A stretch of 64,000 nt of DNA, from positions 14,238,631 through 14,302,630 of the forward strand of contig NC_089324.1 in the NCBI RefSeq assembly GCF_036669915.1. Reading direction: 5' to 3'. This document shows positions 48,030 to 59,213 of this stretch, one piece after another. Source of the DNA: Pocillopora verrucosa (taxonomy: Eukaryota > Cnidaria > Anthozoa > Scleractinia > Pocilloporidae). Numbering within the stretch: the first letter of the stretch is position 1; each line of letters opens with the position of its first letter. The translations under genes were made by a program, and so were the position numbers. Below the pieces are notes generated by a model that saw only the letters and a list, made by a program, of their open reading frames with translations, had not been told where the DNA came from and ran no database searches.

Positions 48030-48895
48030 TTCAGACATAGACTGTACTTAGAAAGCAGAGTAGGGGCGGGGTGGAATCTACGAAAGACTAGCTTACCATA
48101 GAGGGGAAGAGAAGGGGATGAGCTCAACCCAGATGGGTCACTAGGCTTCTAAACACCACTCCAAATCTCCCCCCCCCCCTCCCCTCATCTGAATACCCCT
48201 CTAAACTCTTATCTGTTAAATCTACAGTTGTCCCTAAGCTATTTTCCTGCAATACCTTTGCCAAATGTATGCAGTTAATGATGTATTTACCCCATAGAAG
48301 AAAAATGTGAGAATCATTGACCACAGTGACAGAGAATGGAGCACTGCAGATCATCAGCTTTACTCTCGCAACGAAGAATTACTCTTTTCCAAAAAGACAA
48401 GTAAGTAGAATAGAAAGTTTCTTGCCTTGTCTGGACCAGTCAATATAACGTTAGTTTGGTCTACTAAACAAGTGTCTTGTTTATCACTATGCTTTTCGAC
48501 AGCTTATTTTAAGATCCACACTGTCGTGGAGCTTGACGAAAACAACTAACCTCATCAAGTTGTCATTTTAGAGCATAAAAGTGGAAGAGTTGTGGCCATA
48601 AACCAGGATGATGACACTGTCATTGCTAAGGTATGATGGCAGAAAATTGCTTGTTAATAGTTGCATGTCAGGGCTAAATCAAAAATCAAATGTGTCCTTG
48701 TCTTGGAGATTTTTTAATGGACTTATTGAATGAATGAGCAAGGATCTTACTCACTCACTCAGAAACTCAACACAGAAAACTGGATAGATATTTCTTTATG
48801 TCCCATTATGAATTTGCAGTGCCATCATCAACCATAACATGATAGAAATCATGAGCTAATCATGTAATTGCTATATGATAGCCAAGGATAATCTG
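48030..48895. repeat. Inverted duplicate of 54790-55910
   Basis: The text from tagaaagcagagtaggggcg through the exon copies to agaaatcatgagctaatcat matches the reverse complement of 55910-54790 closely. The copy has lost part of the first exon and the intron behind it. Confidence 0.85.
48298..48630 (+). pseudogene. Beta-trefoil gene copy 2 (truncated exon, nonsense codon)
   Basis: The first exon starts at 48298 after CCCCATAG and matches the intact exon through about 48380 (NVRIIDHSDREWSTADHQLY), then breaks off. The second exon, 48503-48630, has the same length (128 nt) and near-identical sequence as 55050-55177, but an AAA-to-TAA change at 48547-48549 stops it. No third exon. Confidence 0.85.
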
Positions 48896-48929
48896 GCAAG
48901 AGTCTGATGATGACCTTCTGAGTAAAAGC

Positions 48930-49125
48930 TAACTCCTTAACTCTCAAGATCTGATTGTTAACTCTCCAGTCTAGCTGCTACACATTTTTTTGTAAATCAG
49001 TTATGAGAATTTGGTGTGAAATTAAGATGAAAACTTCTACCTGATAGGTTTGAGTCTTCTAGTTACCTTATCAACATGATAGGAAGAAGTTGCATACTGG
49101 TCATTTTTGGGAGTTAAAGGGTTAA
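48930..49125. repeat. Family B element
   Basis: Begins taactccttaactctcaag and ends TTTTGGGAGTTAAAGGGTTA with B landmarks between. Lies between two broken gene copies. Confidence 0.75.
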
Positions 49126-49471
49126 CAATGACCTCCATTATGAGGCCTCAAATATGCCTTCCCATTTTAAGTGCAAGATGGGCTTTTTTCAGCTACAAAA
49201 CATTATATGATGTTACTCACGCTACAATCAAAGTAGTCAACACTCAGGAATAGCATCACAAACTTAACCCTTTAACGCCAAGGAGTGACTCACATCTAAT
49301 TTCTCACTACAAAATCACACACCAATGTCACAGGTGAAAGAAACATTACTCTTGTCCTAAATGACAAATAAGTAGAAAAGAAAGTTTCTTGCCCTGTCTG
49401 GACCAGTCAATATAAAATTAGTCTGGTTTACTTTAAACAAGTGTATTGTTTATTACTATGCTTTTCAACAG

Positions 49472-50149
49472 CTTCTTTGAGATCCACACTGTCATGGCGC
49501 TTGACAAAAATGAGAAACTTTGTCAAGTTCTCATTTTAGAGTATAAAGGGCCAGGGGAGAACAGCTGGTGTTACTTAGGTTATGAAAATGTTACTTCTCC
49601 CCACATTTTCAATCTATTTTCTGGCAAACAGGTTATGAGAATTTTTTAAGTCATCAGTGGTTTCCTCTTCAAATGACCTAACATTAAATTATTATACCTG
49701 TTAAATGTCTTAATGTCATTGAATGGAACTGCTTCACCCTTTAACCCCCAAGAGTGATTAGCATCTAATTTCTCCTCACAGCATCACTGCTGACTCAAAA
49801 GCTCAAGTCAGGAGATTAAAGGAAATGATCACCACCTTAAGAAGATCATGATTATGAGACATTCTCCTTGTCAGTACCATAGGAAATGTATAGGAACAGT
49901 TGGGAGAATATGGAAATGAGAGTTAGGGACTCACAGGTTAATGATTATTTTTCAGGAACTAAATAGAACAAGCAAAGAGAACGACCAAAGAGAACAACAA
50001 AGACATCACAGAGTGTTGTTACAGAAGAATTTACGAAGAGAGTTGAGGAGGTCATCAAAAAAACACAACCAGGCTCAGAAGAAGAAATATTTTTAGTGTT
50101 TTCCAAATCTAGCAGGATTCAACGTTCATGCTCTAAGACTACTGAGTAA
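49472..50149 (+). pseudogene. Chimeric pseudogene: beta-trefoil exon fused to the 3' end of the SAP gene
   Basis: 49472 to about 49547 is a third copy of the beta-trefoil second exon (FEIHTVMALDKNEKLCQVLI). At about 49548 it switches to the end of SAP-gene exon 4 (GGGGAGAACAGCTGGTGTTA) and then follows SAP intron 4. The copy of SAP exon 5 is 49956-50149, with an early in-frame TAA after GAAC and small deletions. Neither parent reading frame survives. Confidence 0.85.
49736..49942. repeat. Family A element in the duplicated segment
   Basis: Orthologous in position to 43303-43506 in the parent SAP gene; landmarks aacccccaagagtgattag and gaaatgatcaccacctta. Confidence 0.8.
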
Positions 50150-51420
50150 TGTTCTTATTTAAGTGAGATTACATCAAAGTTGTTCTTTGAAGGAGGTTTT
50201 TGGCAGCCTACAACTTTGATTAATATTGTTACTTTAATTGAAACCAAGATTGTAACATAGCTACATTGAATGAGTAAAGAGCAGTAATTGAATTATTTGA
50301 AGTTGTAGCCCAAGCATCCAATTTGACTTATAATTTCCCTTTCCTATTCCATTCAATTGTAAAACACTCTTTTTTAAAATAATTCCTATTTCCTAACAAT
50401 TTTGTGAGGCAATTTGATGAGATTCTTTTGCCCTTTATTTTGAGTAGATTTATTATTTACAGTTTACTGTCCTGACTTTTCAATCCTTGAATTTTATTTT
50501 GATGCTATAGTTTCCTTGGTAAATTTGTTTAGTTTCAGATCACAAAAATAGAGAGGATGTCACGATGGATATTTTTTTTCATGTCAGGCTCAGTGAAGGG
50601 TGCAAGTCAGAAGATAAATTATTTTTAGGAACAGTAAAATTATGACTTGTTTATTGTTTTCTCCTGCAATAATAGGTACAGTGAAAGCCAAAAAAACAAG
50701 GATTCAAGAATGCTGCTTTTAGGAGTGCTTGTTTGAAATTCATTTCAATCTGCAGGAGTTTCAATAAAAGTCAGAAAATGGCATTCATCTGCCACCTATA
50801 AGAGGTCTTACTACTTTCTGTTTAGCCTGAGAATAGTTTCTCATGTGGGGATTTTGCCCTACAGCCCTTTCCAGGCAAAGCCACCAATTGCAACATCAGC
50901 TGCCTCCTATGGACGAAGATGTTGAAACCTCTGAATCTCTTTGATTTTGAACCTCTCCTCCCACTGAAGATGAGTCAATTTAAAACAGTTGTTAAAGTTA
51001 TACTTCTTTTTAACAAAATTAAGTGCATTTTGAGTGATGAACTATTACAATAAAATGCCTTATTTAAAAATCTGCAAAATCTCTTTTGTGATGTCATTTA
51101 TGAGGGAATTTCTTTGAGATGATATGCCCTGTTCCGTTGGGTAGGAAGATTAGAGATAGAAATGTGAGGGTTTGCCAAATAATTGTCTTTTTGGATTGGA
51201 CTGAAATGATTTTACACATTTTTTCCCGGTTAGTAAGGTTTCCTCACTACCCCTCTGCATGGGATGTTTATAACAACTTCTTTTAAAGTTCTTATTAGCA
51301 TTTTTAGGATCAATGTCAGTATCTGAGCAACCAATTTTTCAATGGCCAAAAATATCACGATAGTGATTGAATTTAGATATTGCTTATAATTTACATCTGG
51401 TGCATGTGTGATTACATAAA
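50150..51420. repeat. Duplicated 3' flank of the SAP gene
   Basis: Homologous to about 43721-45160: gcagcctacaactttgat, ggtgcaagtcagaagaaa-like text, tgcaacatcagctgcctc and taacaaaatgaagtgcattt-like text recur in the same order with substitutions and gaps. A short F-family fragment (aggatcaatgtcagtatct) occurs at 51309-51330. Confidence 0.85.
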
Positions 51421-51425
51421 GTAAG

Positions 51426-51918
51426 CAAGGCGTGAAATTTCCACTAATACAGGCGCCACTGCACTAAATTTTTCACTTTGGTGACCAAATCCTGAAAATT
51501 AGTCGCCAAATTGGCGACTAGAATGTTTCATCGTAACCTTACCTAGAGATATAATGAATAAAAAGATAAATCCGCGGCAAACTTCCTCGTTAAGTTTGTT
51601 TCCAAAACGCAGCACATGCATCTCGATCGATAACTAGTCGTCATTTTGGATTAAGGCGAGCTTGAACGTTGCATATCATCCATCCTAGTGTCCACTTTGT
51701 AGTACGTTAAAGAACTTGGCGAAATTTATGCACAGCCCCAACTTCATTATGCATCCATATATTGGGGCTTTACTATTCGGTGTATCACCAATAAGATGTG
51801 CATGCATAATTAAGTATAGGGCCGTGTTGAAATTTTTCCAACAACATTTTTTGAATTGGCTGCCACTTTGAAGAATTTAGGAGCCAAGTGGCTATCAGAA
51901 AAAAAAAATCACGCCCTG
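51426..51918. mobile_element. hAT-like non-autonomous DNA transposon, copy 1
   Basis: The ends CAAGGCGTGAAATTT and AAAAATCACGCCCTG are near inverted repeats starting with the CAGGG-type end common in hAT elements. GTAAG flanks both sides (51421-51425 and 51919-51923), a shorter duplication than the 8 bp usual for hAT. It holds the inverted pair attagtcgccaaattggcga. No transposase frame. Confidence 0.6.
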
Positions 51919-52352
51919 GTAAGCTGTGTGAAATCGAAGTAGTGAATAGTTCAAATGTTGAAGTGCTTTGACACACATTGCGTGCCTACTTTAGACGCTC
52001 ATACCCAGGCCTCACGTTACCCGTATGATTTTTCCAAAACAGTCAAGACACTGCGAGGCGCCATTTTTGGGCGAATTGAACAGGAAAAAAAGCCATGTGT
52101 CAAGCACTTTTCGTCCTTACAGAAATGTCACGGTGTAGAGAGATCACGAGGTACGCTTCCTATGTAGTTAGCCAAAGATTAAGTAGGCCACGTGTTGTAC
52201 AAACTAAATTCTTTGCATCTCAATCCCATCCGGAGTAAAATTGACGGCCATTTGTTTCCAGTTCATAATTATTATTTTGCGATGCAATTGTGTTTTATTA
52301 AAGCAGTTTTTCCCATCGAAAATGCTGATTGCCGAGTAAGAAATAGACGTAA

Positions 52353-53232
52353 CGTGGACAAAATGCAAACTGAACCAATGCTATGCGAATATATAGACAT
52401 TAAAACAGCTGCATCTTTACAAATGTCGCACAATCGTACATAAGCTAGTATTTACCTTATTAAATAATTTAATAAGGTAAATACTAGCTTAGAGAGAATA
52501 ATTATTATTCATTACTTGCGTAATTAACCCTTTCACTCCTAAGATCTCATTAAGTACTTCTCCTTATTGTCTGTCTGCCCTACAATGTTTAATTCGATTG
52601 ATGACAATATAAAACAAATCACAAATTAATTTTCAAAGAAATATTTATTTAAGATTGTTAGCAACATGTTCATAACCATTTTGCTTCATGCAGGTCTTAA
52701 AGAAACTGAAAAGAGATTTTTTCTATTTTTAAAATAGTCCCATTACCTTTTACTTGGGAAAATCAGTAGAAAAATGAAATATCTCCTAGAAATGCTAGTG
52801 AAATATTATGAAACTTTTAAGAGGATATGACACGTATCAAATTCATTATGAATCTAAATTCACCATCAGCTTAAATGCAGTACTTTTCTTAAAAATTCAT
52901 CTGTAATTAAGCGTTTTGAAATAACTTGGGCATTAAAGTGATATTCATTATGAAAAAAAATTTAGCAAAACTGTGGATTTAATTCCTATTTTATGAAAAT
53001 ATTTTTCCAACATGTATAAAATTACATTTTGATTGCTATTTCATCCTAAAACAGACAGTAAACAAATGTCTTATCATGCTAAACTTCATGAACTTTGTTG
53101 TCAAACTTACACTGCATATGACATCTTAGCTAAACCTAAGTGAAAAATTTTTCTTACCAGAATTTATTGTTTGGAAAATATCTTTTACTTCAACTGTAAA
53201 CTAGAACTTTAATTTTGCAGTTGCAAGAGATT
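52353..53232. repeat. Direct duplicate of 63178-63936; 3' flank of the beta-trefoil gene
   Basis: The text from gtggacaaaatgcaaactga to the stop codon of the minus-strand gene recurs at the right edge of the window in the same orientation. It probably contains the gene's 3' UTR. It includes family-D-like ends (taaccctttcactcctaag) near 52527. Confidence 0.85.
52441..52491. repeat. Perfect 24 bp palindrome with 3 nt loop
   Basis: TAAGCTAGTATTTACCTTAT begins the left arm, and the right arm is its exact complement through TAAATACTAGCTTA, separated by TAA. The related locus near 63254 (cataagcaagtgtttaccta) lacks the right arm. Confidence 0.9.
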
Positions 53233-56200
53233 TTACACTACAGAAAACAGACTTTCCTGCTGCTTGGGTTGTACTTGGGAGGTGTTCATTGGATTTCCTT
53301 CCGGATCAAAGCCAAGGATGCGTTGCTTATCTTTGAGGTAGGACTTGAAGTAATACAGCTCACTGCCAGGTTCCTTAGCCACTTTGTAAAACAACACCTC
53401 AGGACTGTCTCTTTTAACTTCTTTAAGGGTGTCACTTTGGCTTGGAGGTTTAGGAAGTTCCTGTTGAAAAGAGCAGTCAGACTCTGAGTAAGAGTAGCTG
53501 GGGAAATGACTGCTGTTGGTGACAGTGGCTGATGTTGTGACAGCCTCATTGGAGATCATTGTTCACCCTTTAAGTCTCAGAAGTGATCAATGTGCAACTT
53601 CTCCCAATCATGTTCATACACTATCCAGTAAACAGATAATGAGAAGACTCAAACTTATCAGGTAGAAGTTGTCATCACACCAAATTCTCATAAATGATTT
53701 ACAAGAAAATGTGTTGCAGCTAGATAGGAGAGTTAACAATCAGATCTTGAGAGTTAAAGGGTTTAGCTTTTGCACAGAAGGTCATCATCAGACTTTGACT
53801 GAGGTGTCAATGTGCATGTCATATCACCCAGAACATTCCTTTTCAGTAAAGTACTCTGTCTGTGATATTCAAAAATAAATAATTTGTAATATGCAATATA
53901 ACAATCAGGCATATTAATGCTAAATTCAAATAGAGTACAGTTGTTTGCACTCTCCCCACCCCTTCCCCCTGCCCTCTTCCTTAAAAATTCCTACATCTAA
54001 ACACCTGGATGTGACTGAAGTATAATATTAGCATTCCAAAGTCATCAGGACCCCTTGTTAACTCTCAACTCCTAAGAGTGATGAGCATGTAATTTCTTAT
54101 TACAATATCACCCCTGAATGAAGAAGTAAGGTCATATGAATAAAGGAATGATAACAATGTCAAGATGCTCTTGATCATTAAACAAATTCTCCTTGTAAGC
54201 ACCTTTTGAAATGTATAGAGAACAGTATGGAGAATATGCATACAGATGTTGGGGCGTAAAGGGTTAATATCCCCTGGTTTTTTAAGGGCATGAAATTTTT
54301 TTTTTTTCTGATAGCCACTTGGCTCCTAAATTTTTCAAAGTGGTAGCCAATTCAAAAAACGTTGGTCGCTGTTTTTAAAAACAAACAAAACCTTTTTTTA
54401 CGCTGTCAGTGTTCTAGATAGACACTCCAAAATTAAGTAAGAAAAAACATCTTCAACACGTTACGAAGTGGACACTAGGATGGATGATATACAACGTTCA
54501 GGCTCACCAAAATCCAAGATGACGTCTAGTTATCGATCGAGATGCATGTGCTTCGTTTTGGAAACAAACTTAACGAGGAAGTTTGCCGCGGATTTATCTT
54601 TGCAAGTCTTTTAATTCTCTATATATCTAGGCAAGGTTATGATAAAGCGTTCTAGTCGCCAATTTGGCGACTAATTTTCAGGATTTGGTCGCCAGGGTGA
54701 AAAATCTAATCGCATTGGCGCCTGTATTAGGCGCAATTTCACGCCCTGTTTTCATGTAGAGTCTCCACTAAGCAGACAGTCTCTGTCTAAAGATTATCCT
54801 CGTCTATCGTAAGCAATTATATTGTGAGCTCAAGATTTCTATCACATTATGGTTGATGATGGTACAGTAATTTCAGAATGGGACATATAGAAATATCTGT
54901 CCAGTTTTTTTCGTTGAGTTTCTGAGTGAGTGAGTAAGATTCTAGCTCATTCAATAAGTCCATTAAAAAATGTCCAAGACAAGGACACATTTGATTTTTG
55001 ATTTAGCCCTGACATGCAACTATTAACAAGCAATTTTCTGCCATCATACCTTAGCAATGACAGTGTCATCATCCTGGTTTATGGCCACAACACTTCCACT
55101 TTTATGCTCTAAAATGACAACTTGATGAGGTTTGTTGTTTTCGTCAAGCTCCACGACAGTGTGGATCTTAAAATAAGCTGTCGAAAAGCATAGTGATAAA
55201 CAAGACACTTGTTTAGTAGACCAAACTAACGTTATATTGACTGGTCCAGACAAGGCAAGAAACTTTCTATTCTACTTACTTGTCTTTTTGGAAATGAGTA
55301 ATTTTTCTTTTACTTGTAACTGTAGTGTGTGATTCAGGTATGATTTCGTTGTGAGAAATTAGATGAAAGTCACCCCTTAGGCACAAAGGGTCAAAGATTG
55401 TGATGCTATTCCAAGGTGTCGACTATTTTGATTGTAGCGTAGGTCCCATTATTTCCGTATTTTTGATTGTAAGAATATTTATTGATAGACTTACTTTTTT
55501 GGTTCTCGCTGATTGCATTTGATAAAACAGATTTGCCATTCACCCACATGTAGTGACCTGGAACCTCTCCTTCTTCGTTGCGAGAGTAAAGCTGATGATC
55601 TGCAGTGCTCCATTCTCTGTCACTGTGGTCAATGATTCTCACATTTTTCTTCTATGGGGTAAATACATCATTAACTGCATACATTTGGCAAAGGTATTGC
55701 AGGAAAATAGCTTAGGGACAACTGTAGATTTAACAGATAAGAGTTTAGAGGGGTATTTAGATGAGGGGAGGGGAGGGGGGGAGATTTGGAATGGTGTTTA
55801 GAAGCCTAGTGACCCATCTGGGTTGAGCTCATCCCCCTCCCTTCCCCTCGATGGTAAGCTAGTCTTTCGTAGATTCCACCCCGCCCCTACTCTGCTTTCT
55901 AAGTATGTGGTGGGATGGTCTCCACAGCAAGAGGCACGCTGAGCAAATTTTGTCCATCGGGCCATGCCATGAGGTAGAGTAGTGCCGATATACGACAACT
56001 ATAAAATACTGTTTTCGGATTTGAACTTCCAGTTTTCATATGTGCAAGAGCGTAATTATCCAAAACGAGCCTTTCAATTTTCAATCTACCAGAAGTAAAA
56101 ATGTCTTAAAAGCCAATAATTTACGAAAAATGTAGATTTTCACCGAAATTAAGTGATTCGGTTGCTCATGGTGGAAATGGGTTTAAAACATACTCTATTT

Positions 56201-56381
56201 GACTCTATCATAAGCGCTGAGCCGAAGTATTTTGGAAGTCTGATTGCATTGCCATTCAATTATGCTCGGGGATAAACACACAACGATGTGCTTTCGAAGG
56301 TGAAGCGAAGGTTTCGTAGAATATTTGAAATCTAAATTGAATATTTAAACTTACATTTTCCCCACACTCTTTGGTCTCCAT
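53233..56381 (-). CDS. Putative interleukin-1/FGF-type beta-trefoil cytokine-like protein, 4 exons, 179 aa
   Basis: Exons in order: 56355-56381, 55495-55651, 55050-55177, 53233-53460, all GT-AG and in phase (540 nt). The protein starts METKECGENKKNV, has no signal peptide and no membrane segment. From about residue 42 it shows repeating short beta-strand segments: HYMWVNGKSVLSNA, FKIHTVVEL, HQVVILEHKSGSVVAINQDD, TVIAKE, then VLFYKV...YYFKSYLKDKQRILGFD and a terminal ESLFSVV. The order and spacing recall the IL-1 family (LFY...G...F-x-S...P) and FGFs (V-x-I...SG...A-x-N). The closing part does not satisfy the strict IL-1 signature. Lack of a signal peptide and small size fit IL-1-like proteins, which leave cells by unconventional routes. 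The intact exon copy contrasts with three broken plus-strand copies. Exon 1 (9 codons) is the least certain. Family assignment is an inference. Confidence 0.5.
53563..53764. repeat. Family B element
   Basis: Begins tcaccctttaagtctcag and ends GAGAGTTAAAGGGTTTA with B landmarks between. In the last intron of the beta-trefoil gene. Confidence 0.75.
54059..54267. repeat. Family A element
   Basis: Landmarks aactcctaagagtgatgag, atcacccctgaatgaag, gagaatatgcatacagatg and gcgtaaagggttaa. In the last intron of the beta-trefoil gene. Confidence 0.75.
54284..54748. mobile_element. hAT-like element, copy 2 (inverted relative to copy 1)
   Basis: The left end AAGGGCATGAAATTTTT and right end GCGCAATTTCACGCCCTG match the ends of 51426-51918 in reverse orientation. 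The interior matches too (gatagccacttggctcc, gaaacaaacttaacgagg, attagtcgcc). It lies in the last intron of the beta-trefoil gene. Confidence 0.65.
54790..55910. repeat. Right arm of the inverted duplication, containing intact beta-trefoil exons
   Basis: Reverse complement of 48030-48895 plus the part deleted there. Homology stops near 55910, where actttctaagtatgtggtgg departs from the plus-strand copy. Confidence 0.8.
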
Positions 56382-58578
56382 GAGAACACCGAGTTCTATT
56401 GTAAATCTGTGGATGTTTTACAGTTGCGAAGCTAAGTGCGCGAGCTGTAGCGAAGAATGATCCTTACTCGTTAACTCGGTCACATTTAACCAGCTCGACC
56501 CGGACATTACGTCATTGATTGAGAGTGGGACTTTTTACTTTCGTCCCTAACTTCCGATTCTGGTACGAAAGTTAGGCAAAGTTTGAAGTTTGAACCAGTG
56601 AAGACATCTTTTTTTATGTAGAGCACTTTAAGTCCGATGTACACTGTATTTTTTTGGGTTTATCACTCCTCAATTTATTTCTTTCGAATCGTGACAACAA
56701 GTGGCATTTCCCTCTAGTTGCGTGACACGTAAGTTTCTCTGGGGCTTGTAAGGCTTGGTTCGGAAGTCAAAGATTTTTGTTTCGTTTGATTTTGACAGGC
56801 GTGTATTGTTTCAGCTTAACAGGGAAGTTTGTTCCGCAATAATTACACCTCTTTCACTTGTTATTTTTCCTGTTTCACTGCTACCCAAAATAGTCAGCTG
56901 AGCTTTGAAATATAGTACATGTAACAATATTGTTTAGGTTTCTGAATCTTCGGTTTCGATCTTTTTGCTAATGCACGGTTCGTGTTTCTTCTTGGGTGTA
57001 CCCACATCTTTGAAGACAATTATTTTAGGAGGGGCTAGCTAAATTCTTGTGGCCAAGCATAGCTAAGCTTCTAAATTTTAAATGCTAAGTAATTTTTCAG
57101 AGTTGGAAGAAATACGGGACGATGTTCTTATGACGTACAGCTGATAAATTTTAAAACTACAAACTTGCGAAAGTCATTTCAATATCTACACAATTCGAAC
57201 GAAGCATTTAATTTTCGAAACAAGTTGAAATGGGATTTCATATGCTAACCGCCTGTTATTTAGGTATAGTTTGCTTTCAAAAAGATTTCGATTTAAACAT
57301 CTGTACACTTAATTGCGTCCACTTTATGAACATTTTTTTATTTTTAGTTATATTATAATTAACACAATCTAGAAGTTTCCAATATTTGCTTATGAACTTG
57401 ATGTGACTTTCGTTCTTCGTTCGATAATGATCATGCTTAAAATAAAAAGCTGTTATCATCAAAATATAGCATATTTTATTTCATTTTAGCTTATCTTCTC
57501 GAAAATATTAGTTCTACGGCTACACTGTGAGTTTCGAGCATAAATAAAGTATATGCATGTATGTATGTAGAATCACGTGGTGGGCGAATGAAAGCTAATA
57601 TTTCCCTTGACATGTTGTTTTAGTTTCTAGACTCCACCGTCGAGGGACCAATTTTTTTTTTAAAGAATCAACATTTGCCATAGATTGAGAAGTCTAACTG
57701 AGCGAAAAGACGTTTCCTTCTAGTCATAGCTGGCGTTTGGACGTTTATTGGTTTTGCAGTAGTGCCAAGAACGCGTTTTATTCTTTGGGGGAAGGGTGGG
57801 GAGGAAAGTAGTGGAAGCCATTTTTTCACTCCAAAACTACGTATGCCCTTAACAGAAACGGCATGTTAGGAGCGGACTCGAACGTAGCACTTGAACTCGA
57901 CAAGTAGCGCTGGAAACGGGCGTAAACCAGAAAATGTTTCTCTTACGAGCGATAATGTTTAATCTAAAACCACTTTGTGTCTAGTGCGCTAACAAATACG
58001 CAGGCAACGTAGAACTTTATTGAATATCTTATGTTCTGTGTTGTGGTCTAAAGTCAACAATATAATGATATTAACTTCGGCAATCACGGTGCGGCTTTAA
58101 TTACTAGACGTTTCATTTCTATAACTTTTTGATTGATACACTGATAAAGGCAATATCCTTTGCTGAAATTCCGCTTCAGGCTTTTATTTGAATTCTATCA
58201 TCACCTTTGAGTTACAGGAAACTAACAGAAGCTCTTATTATTGTGTGAATAGTTCTCACATCGTTCTGCAATGCACACTGAAATTAATATACGGCGCTCT
58301 CATTGATATGTAAATAGTTCTGAAAACACTTTCGTAAGCAAATTTTGGTCGAAAGACATTCACTGGGAACAAAAAAGTCACCAATTGGTCATTAATAACT
58401 TTAAAGGTAGAATTTCCGCTTTTATTGTTGTTTTTACATTTGTTCAACCTGGGGAATAGAGTACACAGTTGTTAATTGGGAATTTACCGAAACCAAAACA
58501 GTCACAATTGCACTCTGTCACAAGAAAAGGCTTCTTCGCGCAGATCCTTGTTGTCGCTCTGTTATAAAAGAATTTGCT
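56382..58578. other. Intergenic, upstream of the beta-trefoil gene
   Basis: About 56900-57450 is the far arm of the inverted duplication (partner 45600-46360). A short (atgt)n run lies near 57556. No gene was recognised between 57450 and 58578. Confidence 0.5.
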
Positions 58579-58743
58579 CATGCTTTTAGCTGTGCGTATA
58601 TCGAGTTATGGATGGGAAGTTTGGAGAGCACTCGAAAAGCTAGAGTTGCTCTCGGCTGCGCCTCGAGCTACTCTTACGTATTTTTCGTGCTCTTCAAACT
58701 TCCCGCGTGCATCCATAACTCGATATACGCACGCTAAGCATGA
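58579..58743. repeat. Palindromic MITE family G, copy 2
   Basis: Arms CATGCTTTTAGCTGTGCGTA and TACGCACGCTAAGCATG, with ATATCGAGTTATGGATG and CATCCATAACTCGATAT inside, related to 25993-26166. Its right end lies about 80 bp from the BEL/Pao insertion. Confidence 0.8.
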
Positions 58744-59213
58744 ATAAATTCTTAAATTAGAGATGTGGGACGAACTGACTCTTTTTTGGAACGAACTGAC
58801 TCTTTTGTTAAACGATCTGACTGTTGGGGCAAATTTTTCCCTTTATTTTCATTTCTCACTTGTCATCGTGTACTTTTGTTTTTTTTTCTTCTTTTCGCTC
58901 TTCGGTATTTTGTAAATTACGCTCCTTTGTTACGTGCTGTATGTAAATTTGGTTATAGTTTGTTGTCTCCAACCACCAACACTAGTTATCCTCAGCATTT
59001 GGTAAGCGGTCTCATTTTCATCGTTTTCTTTAATTTCGTTTTGTAGTTGCCTTTAGGTAGTTTGTCTGTGATGTAATTATTATGTTTTCGCTCTTGTAGG
59101 AATTTCCTTTTTTCTAACGTTATAGTAAAAACATTTGCTAAGGCATCGTGTTGTGTTTTCTTCGAATTGGCTCTTGCCTGTACATTTGTAAATTCTAAAT
59201 GACGGAGTAAAGT

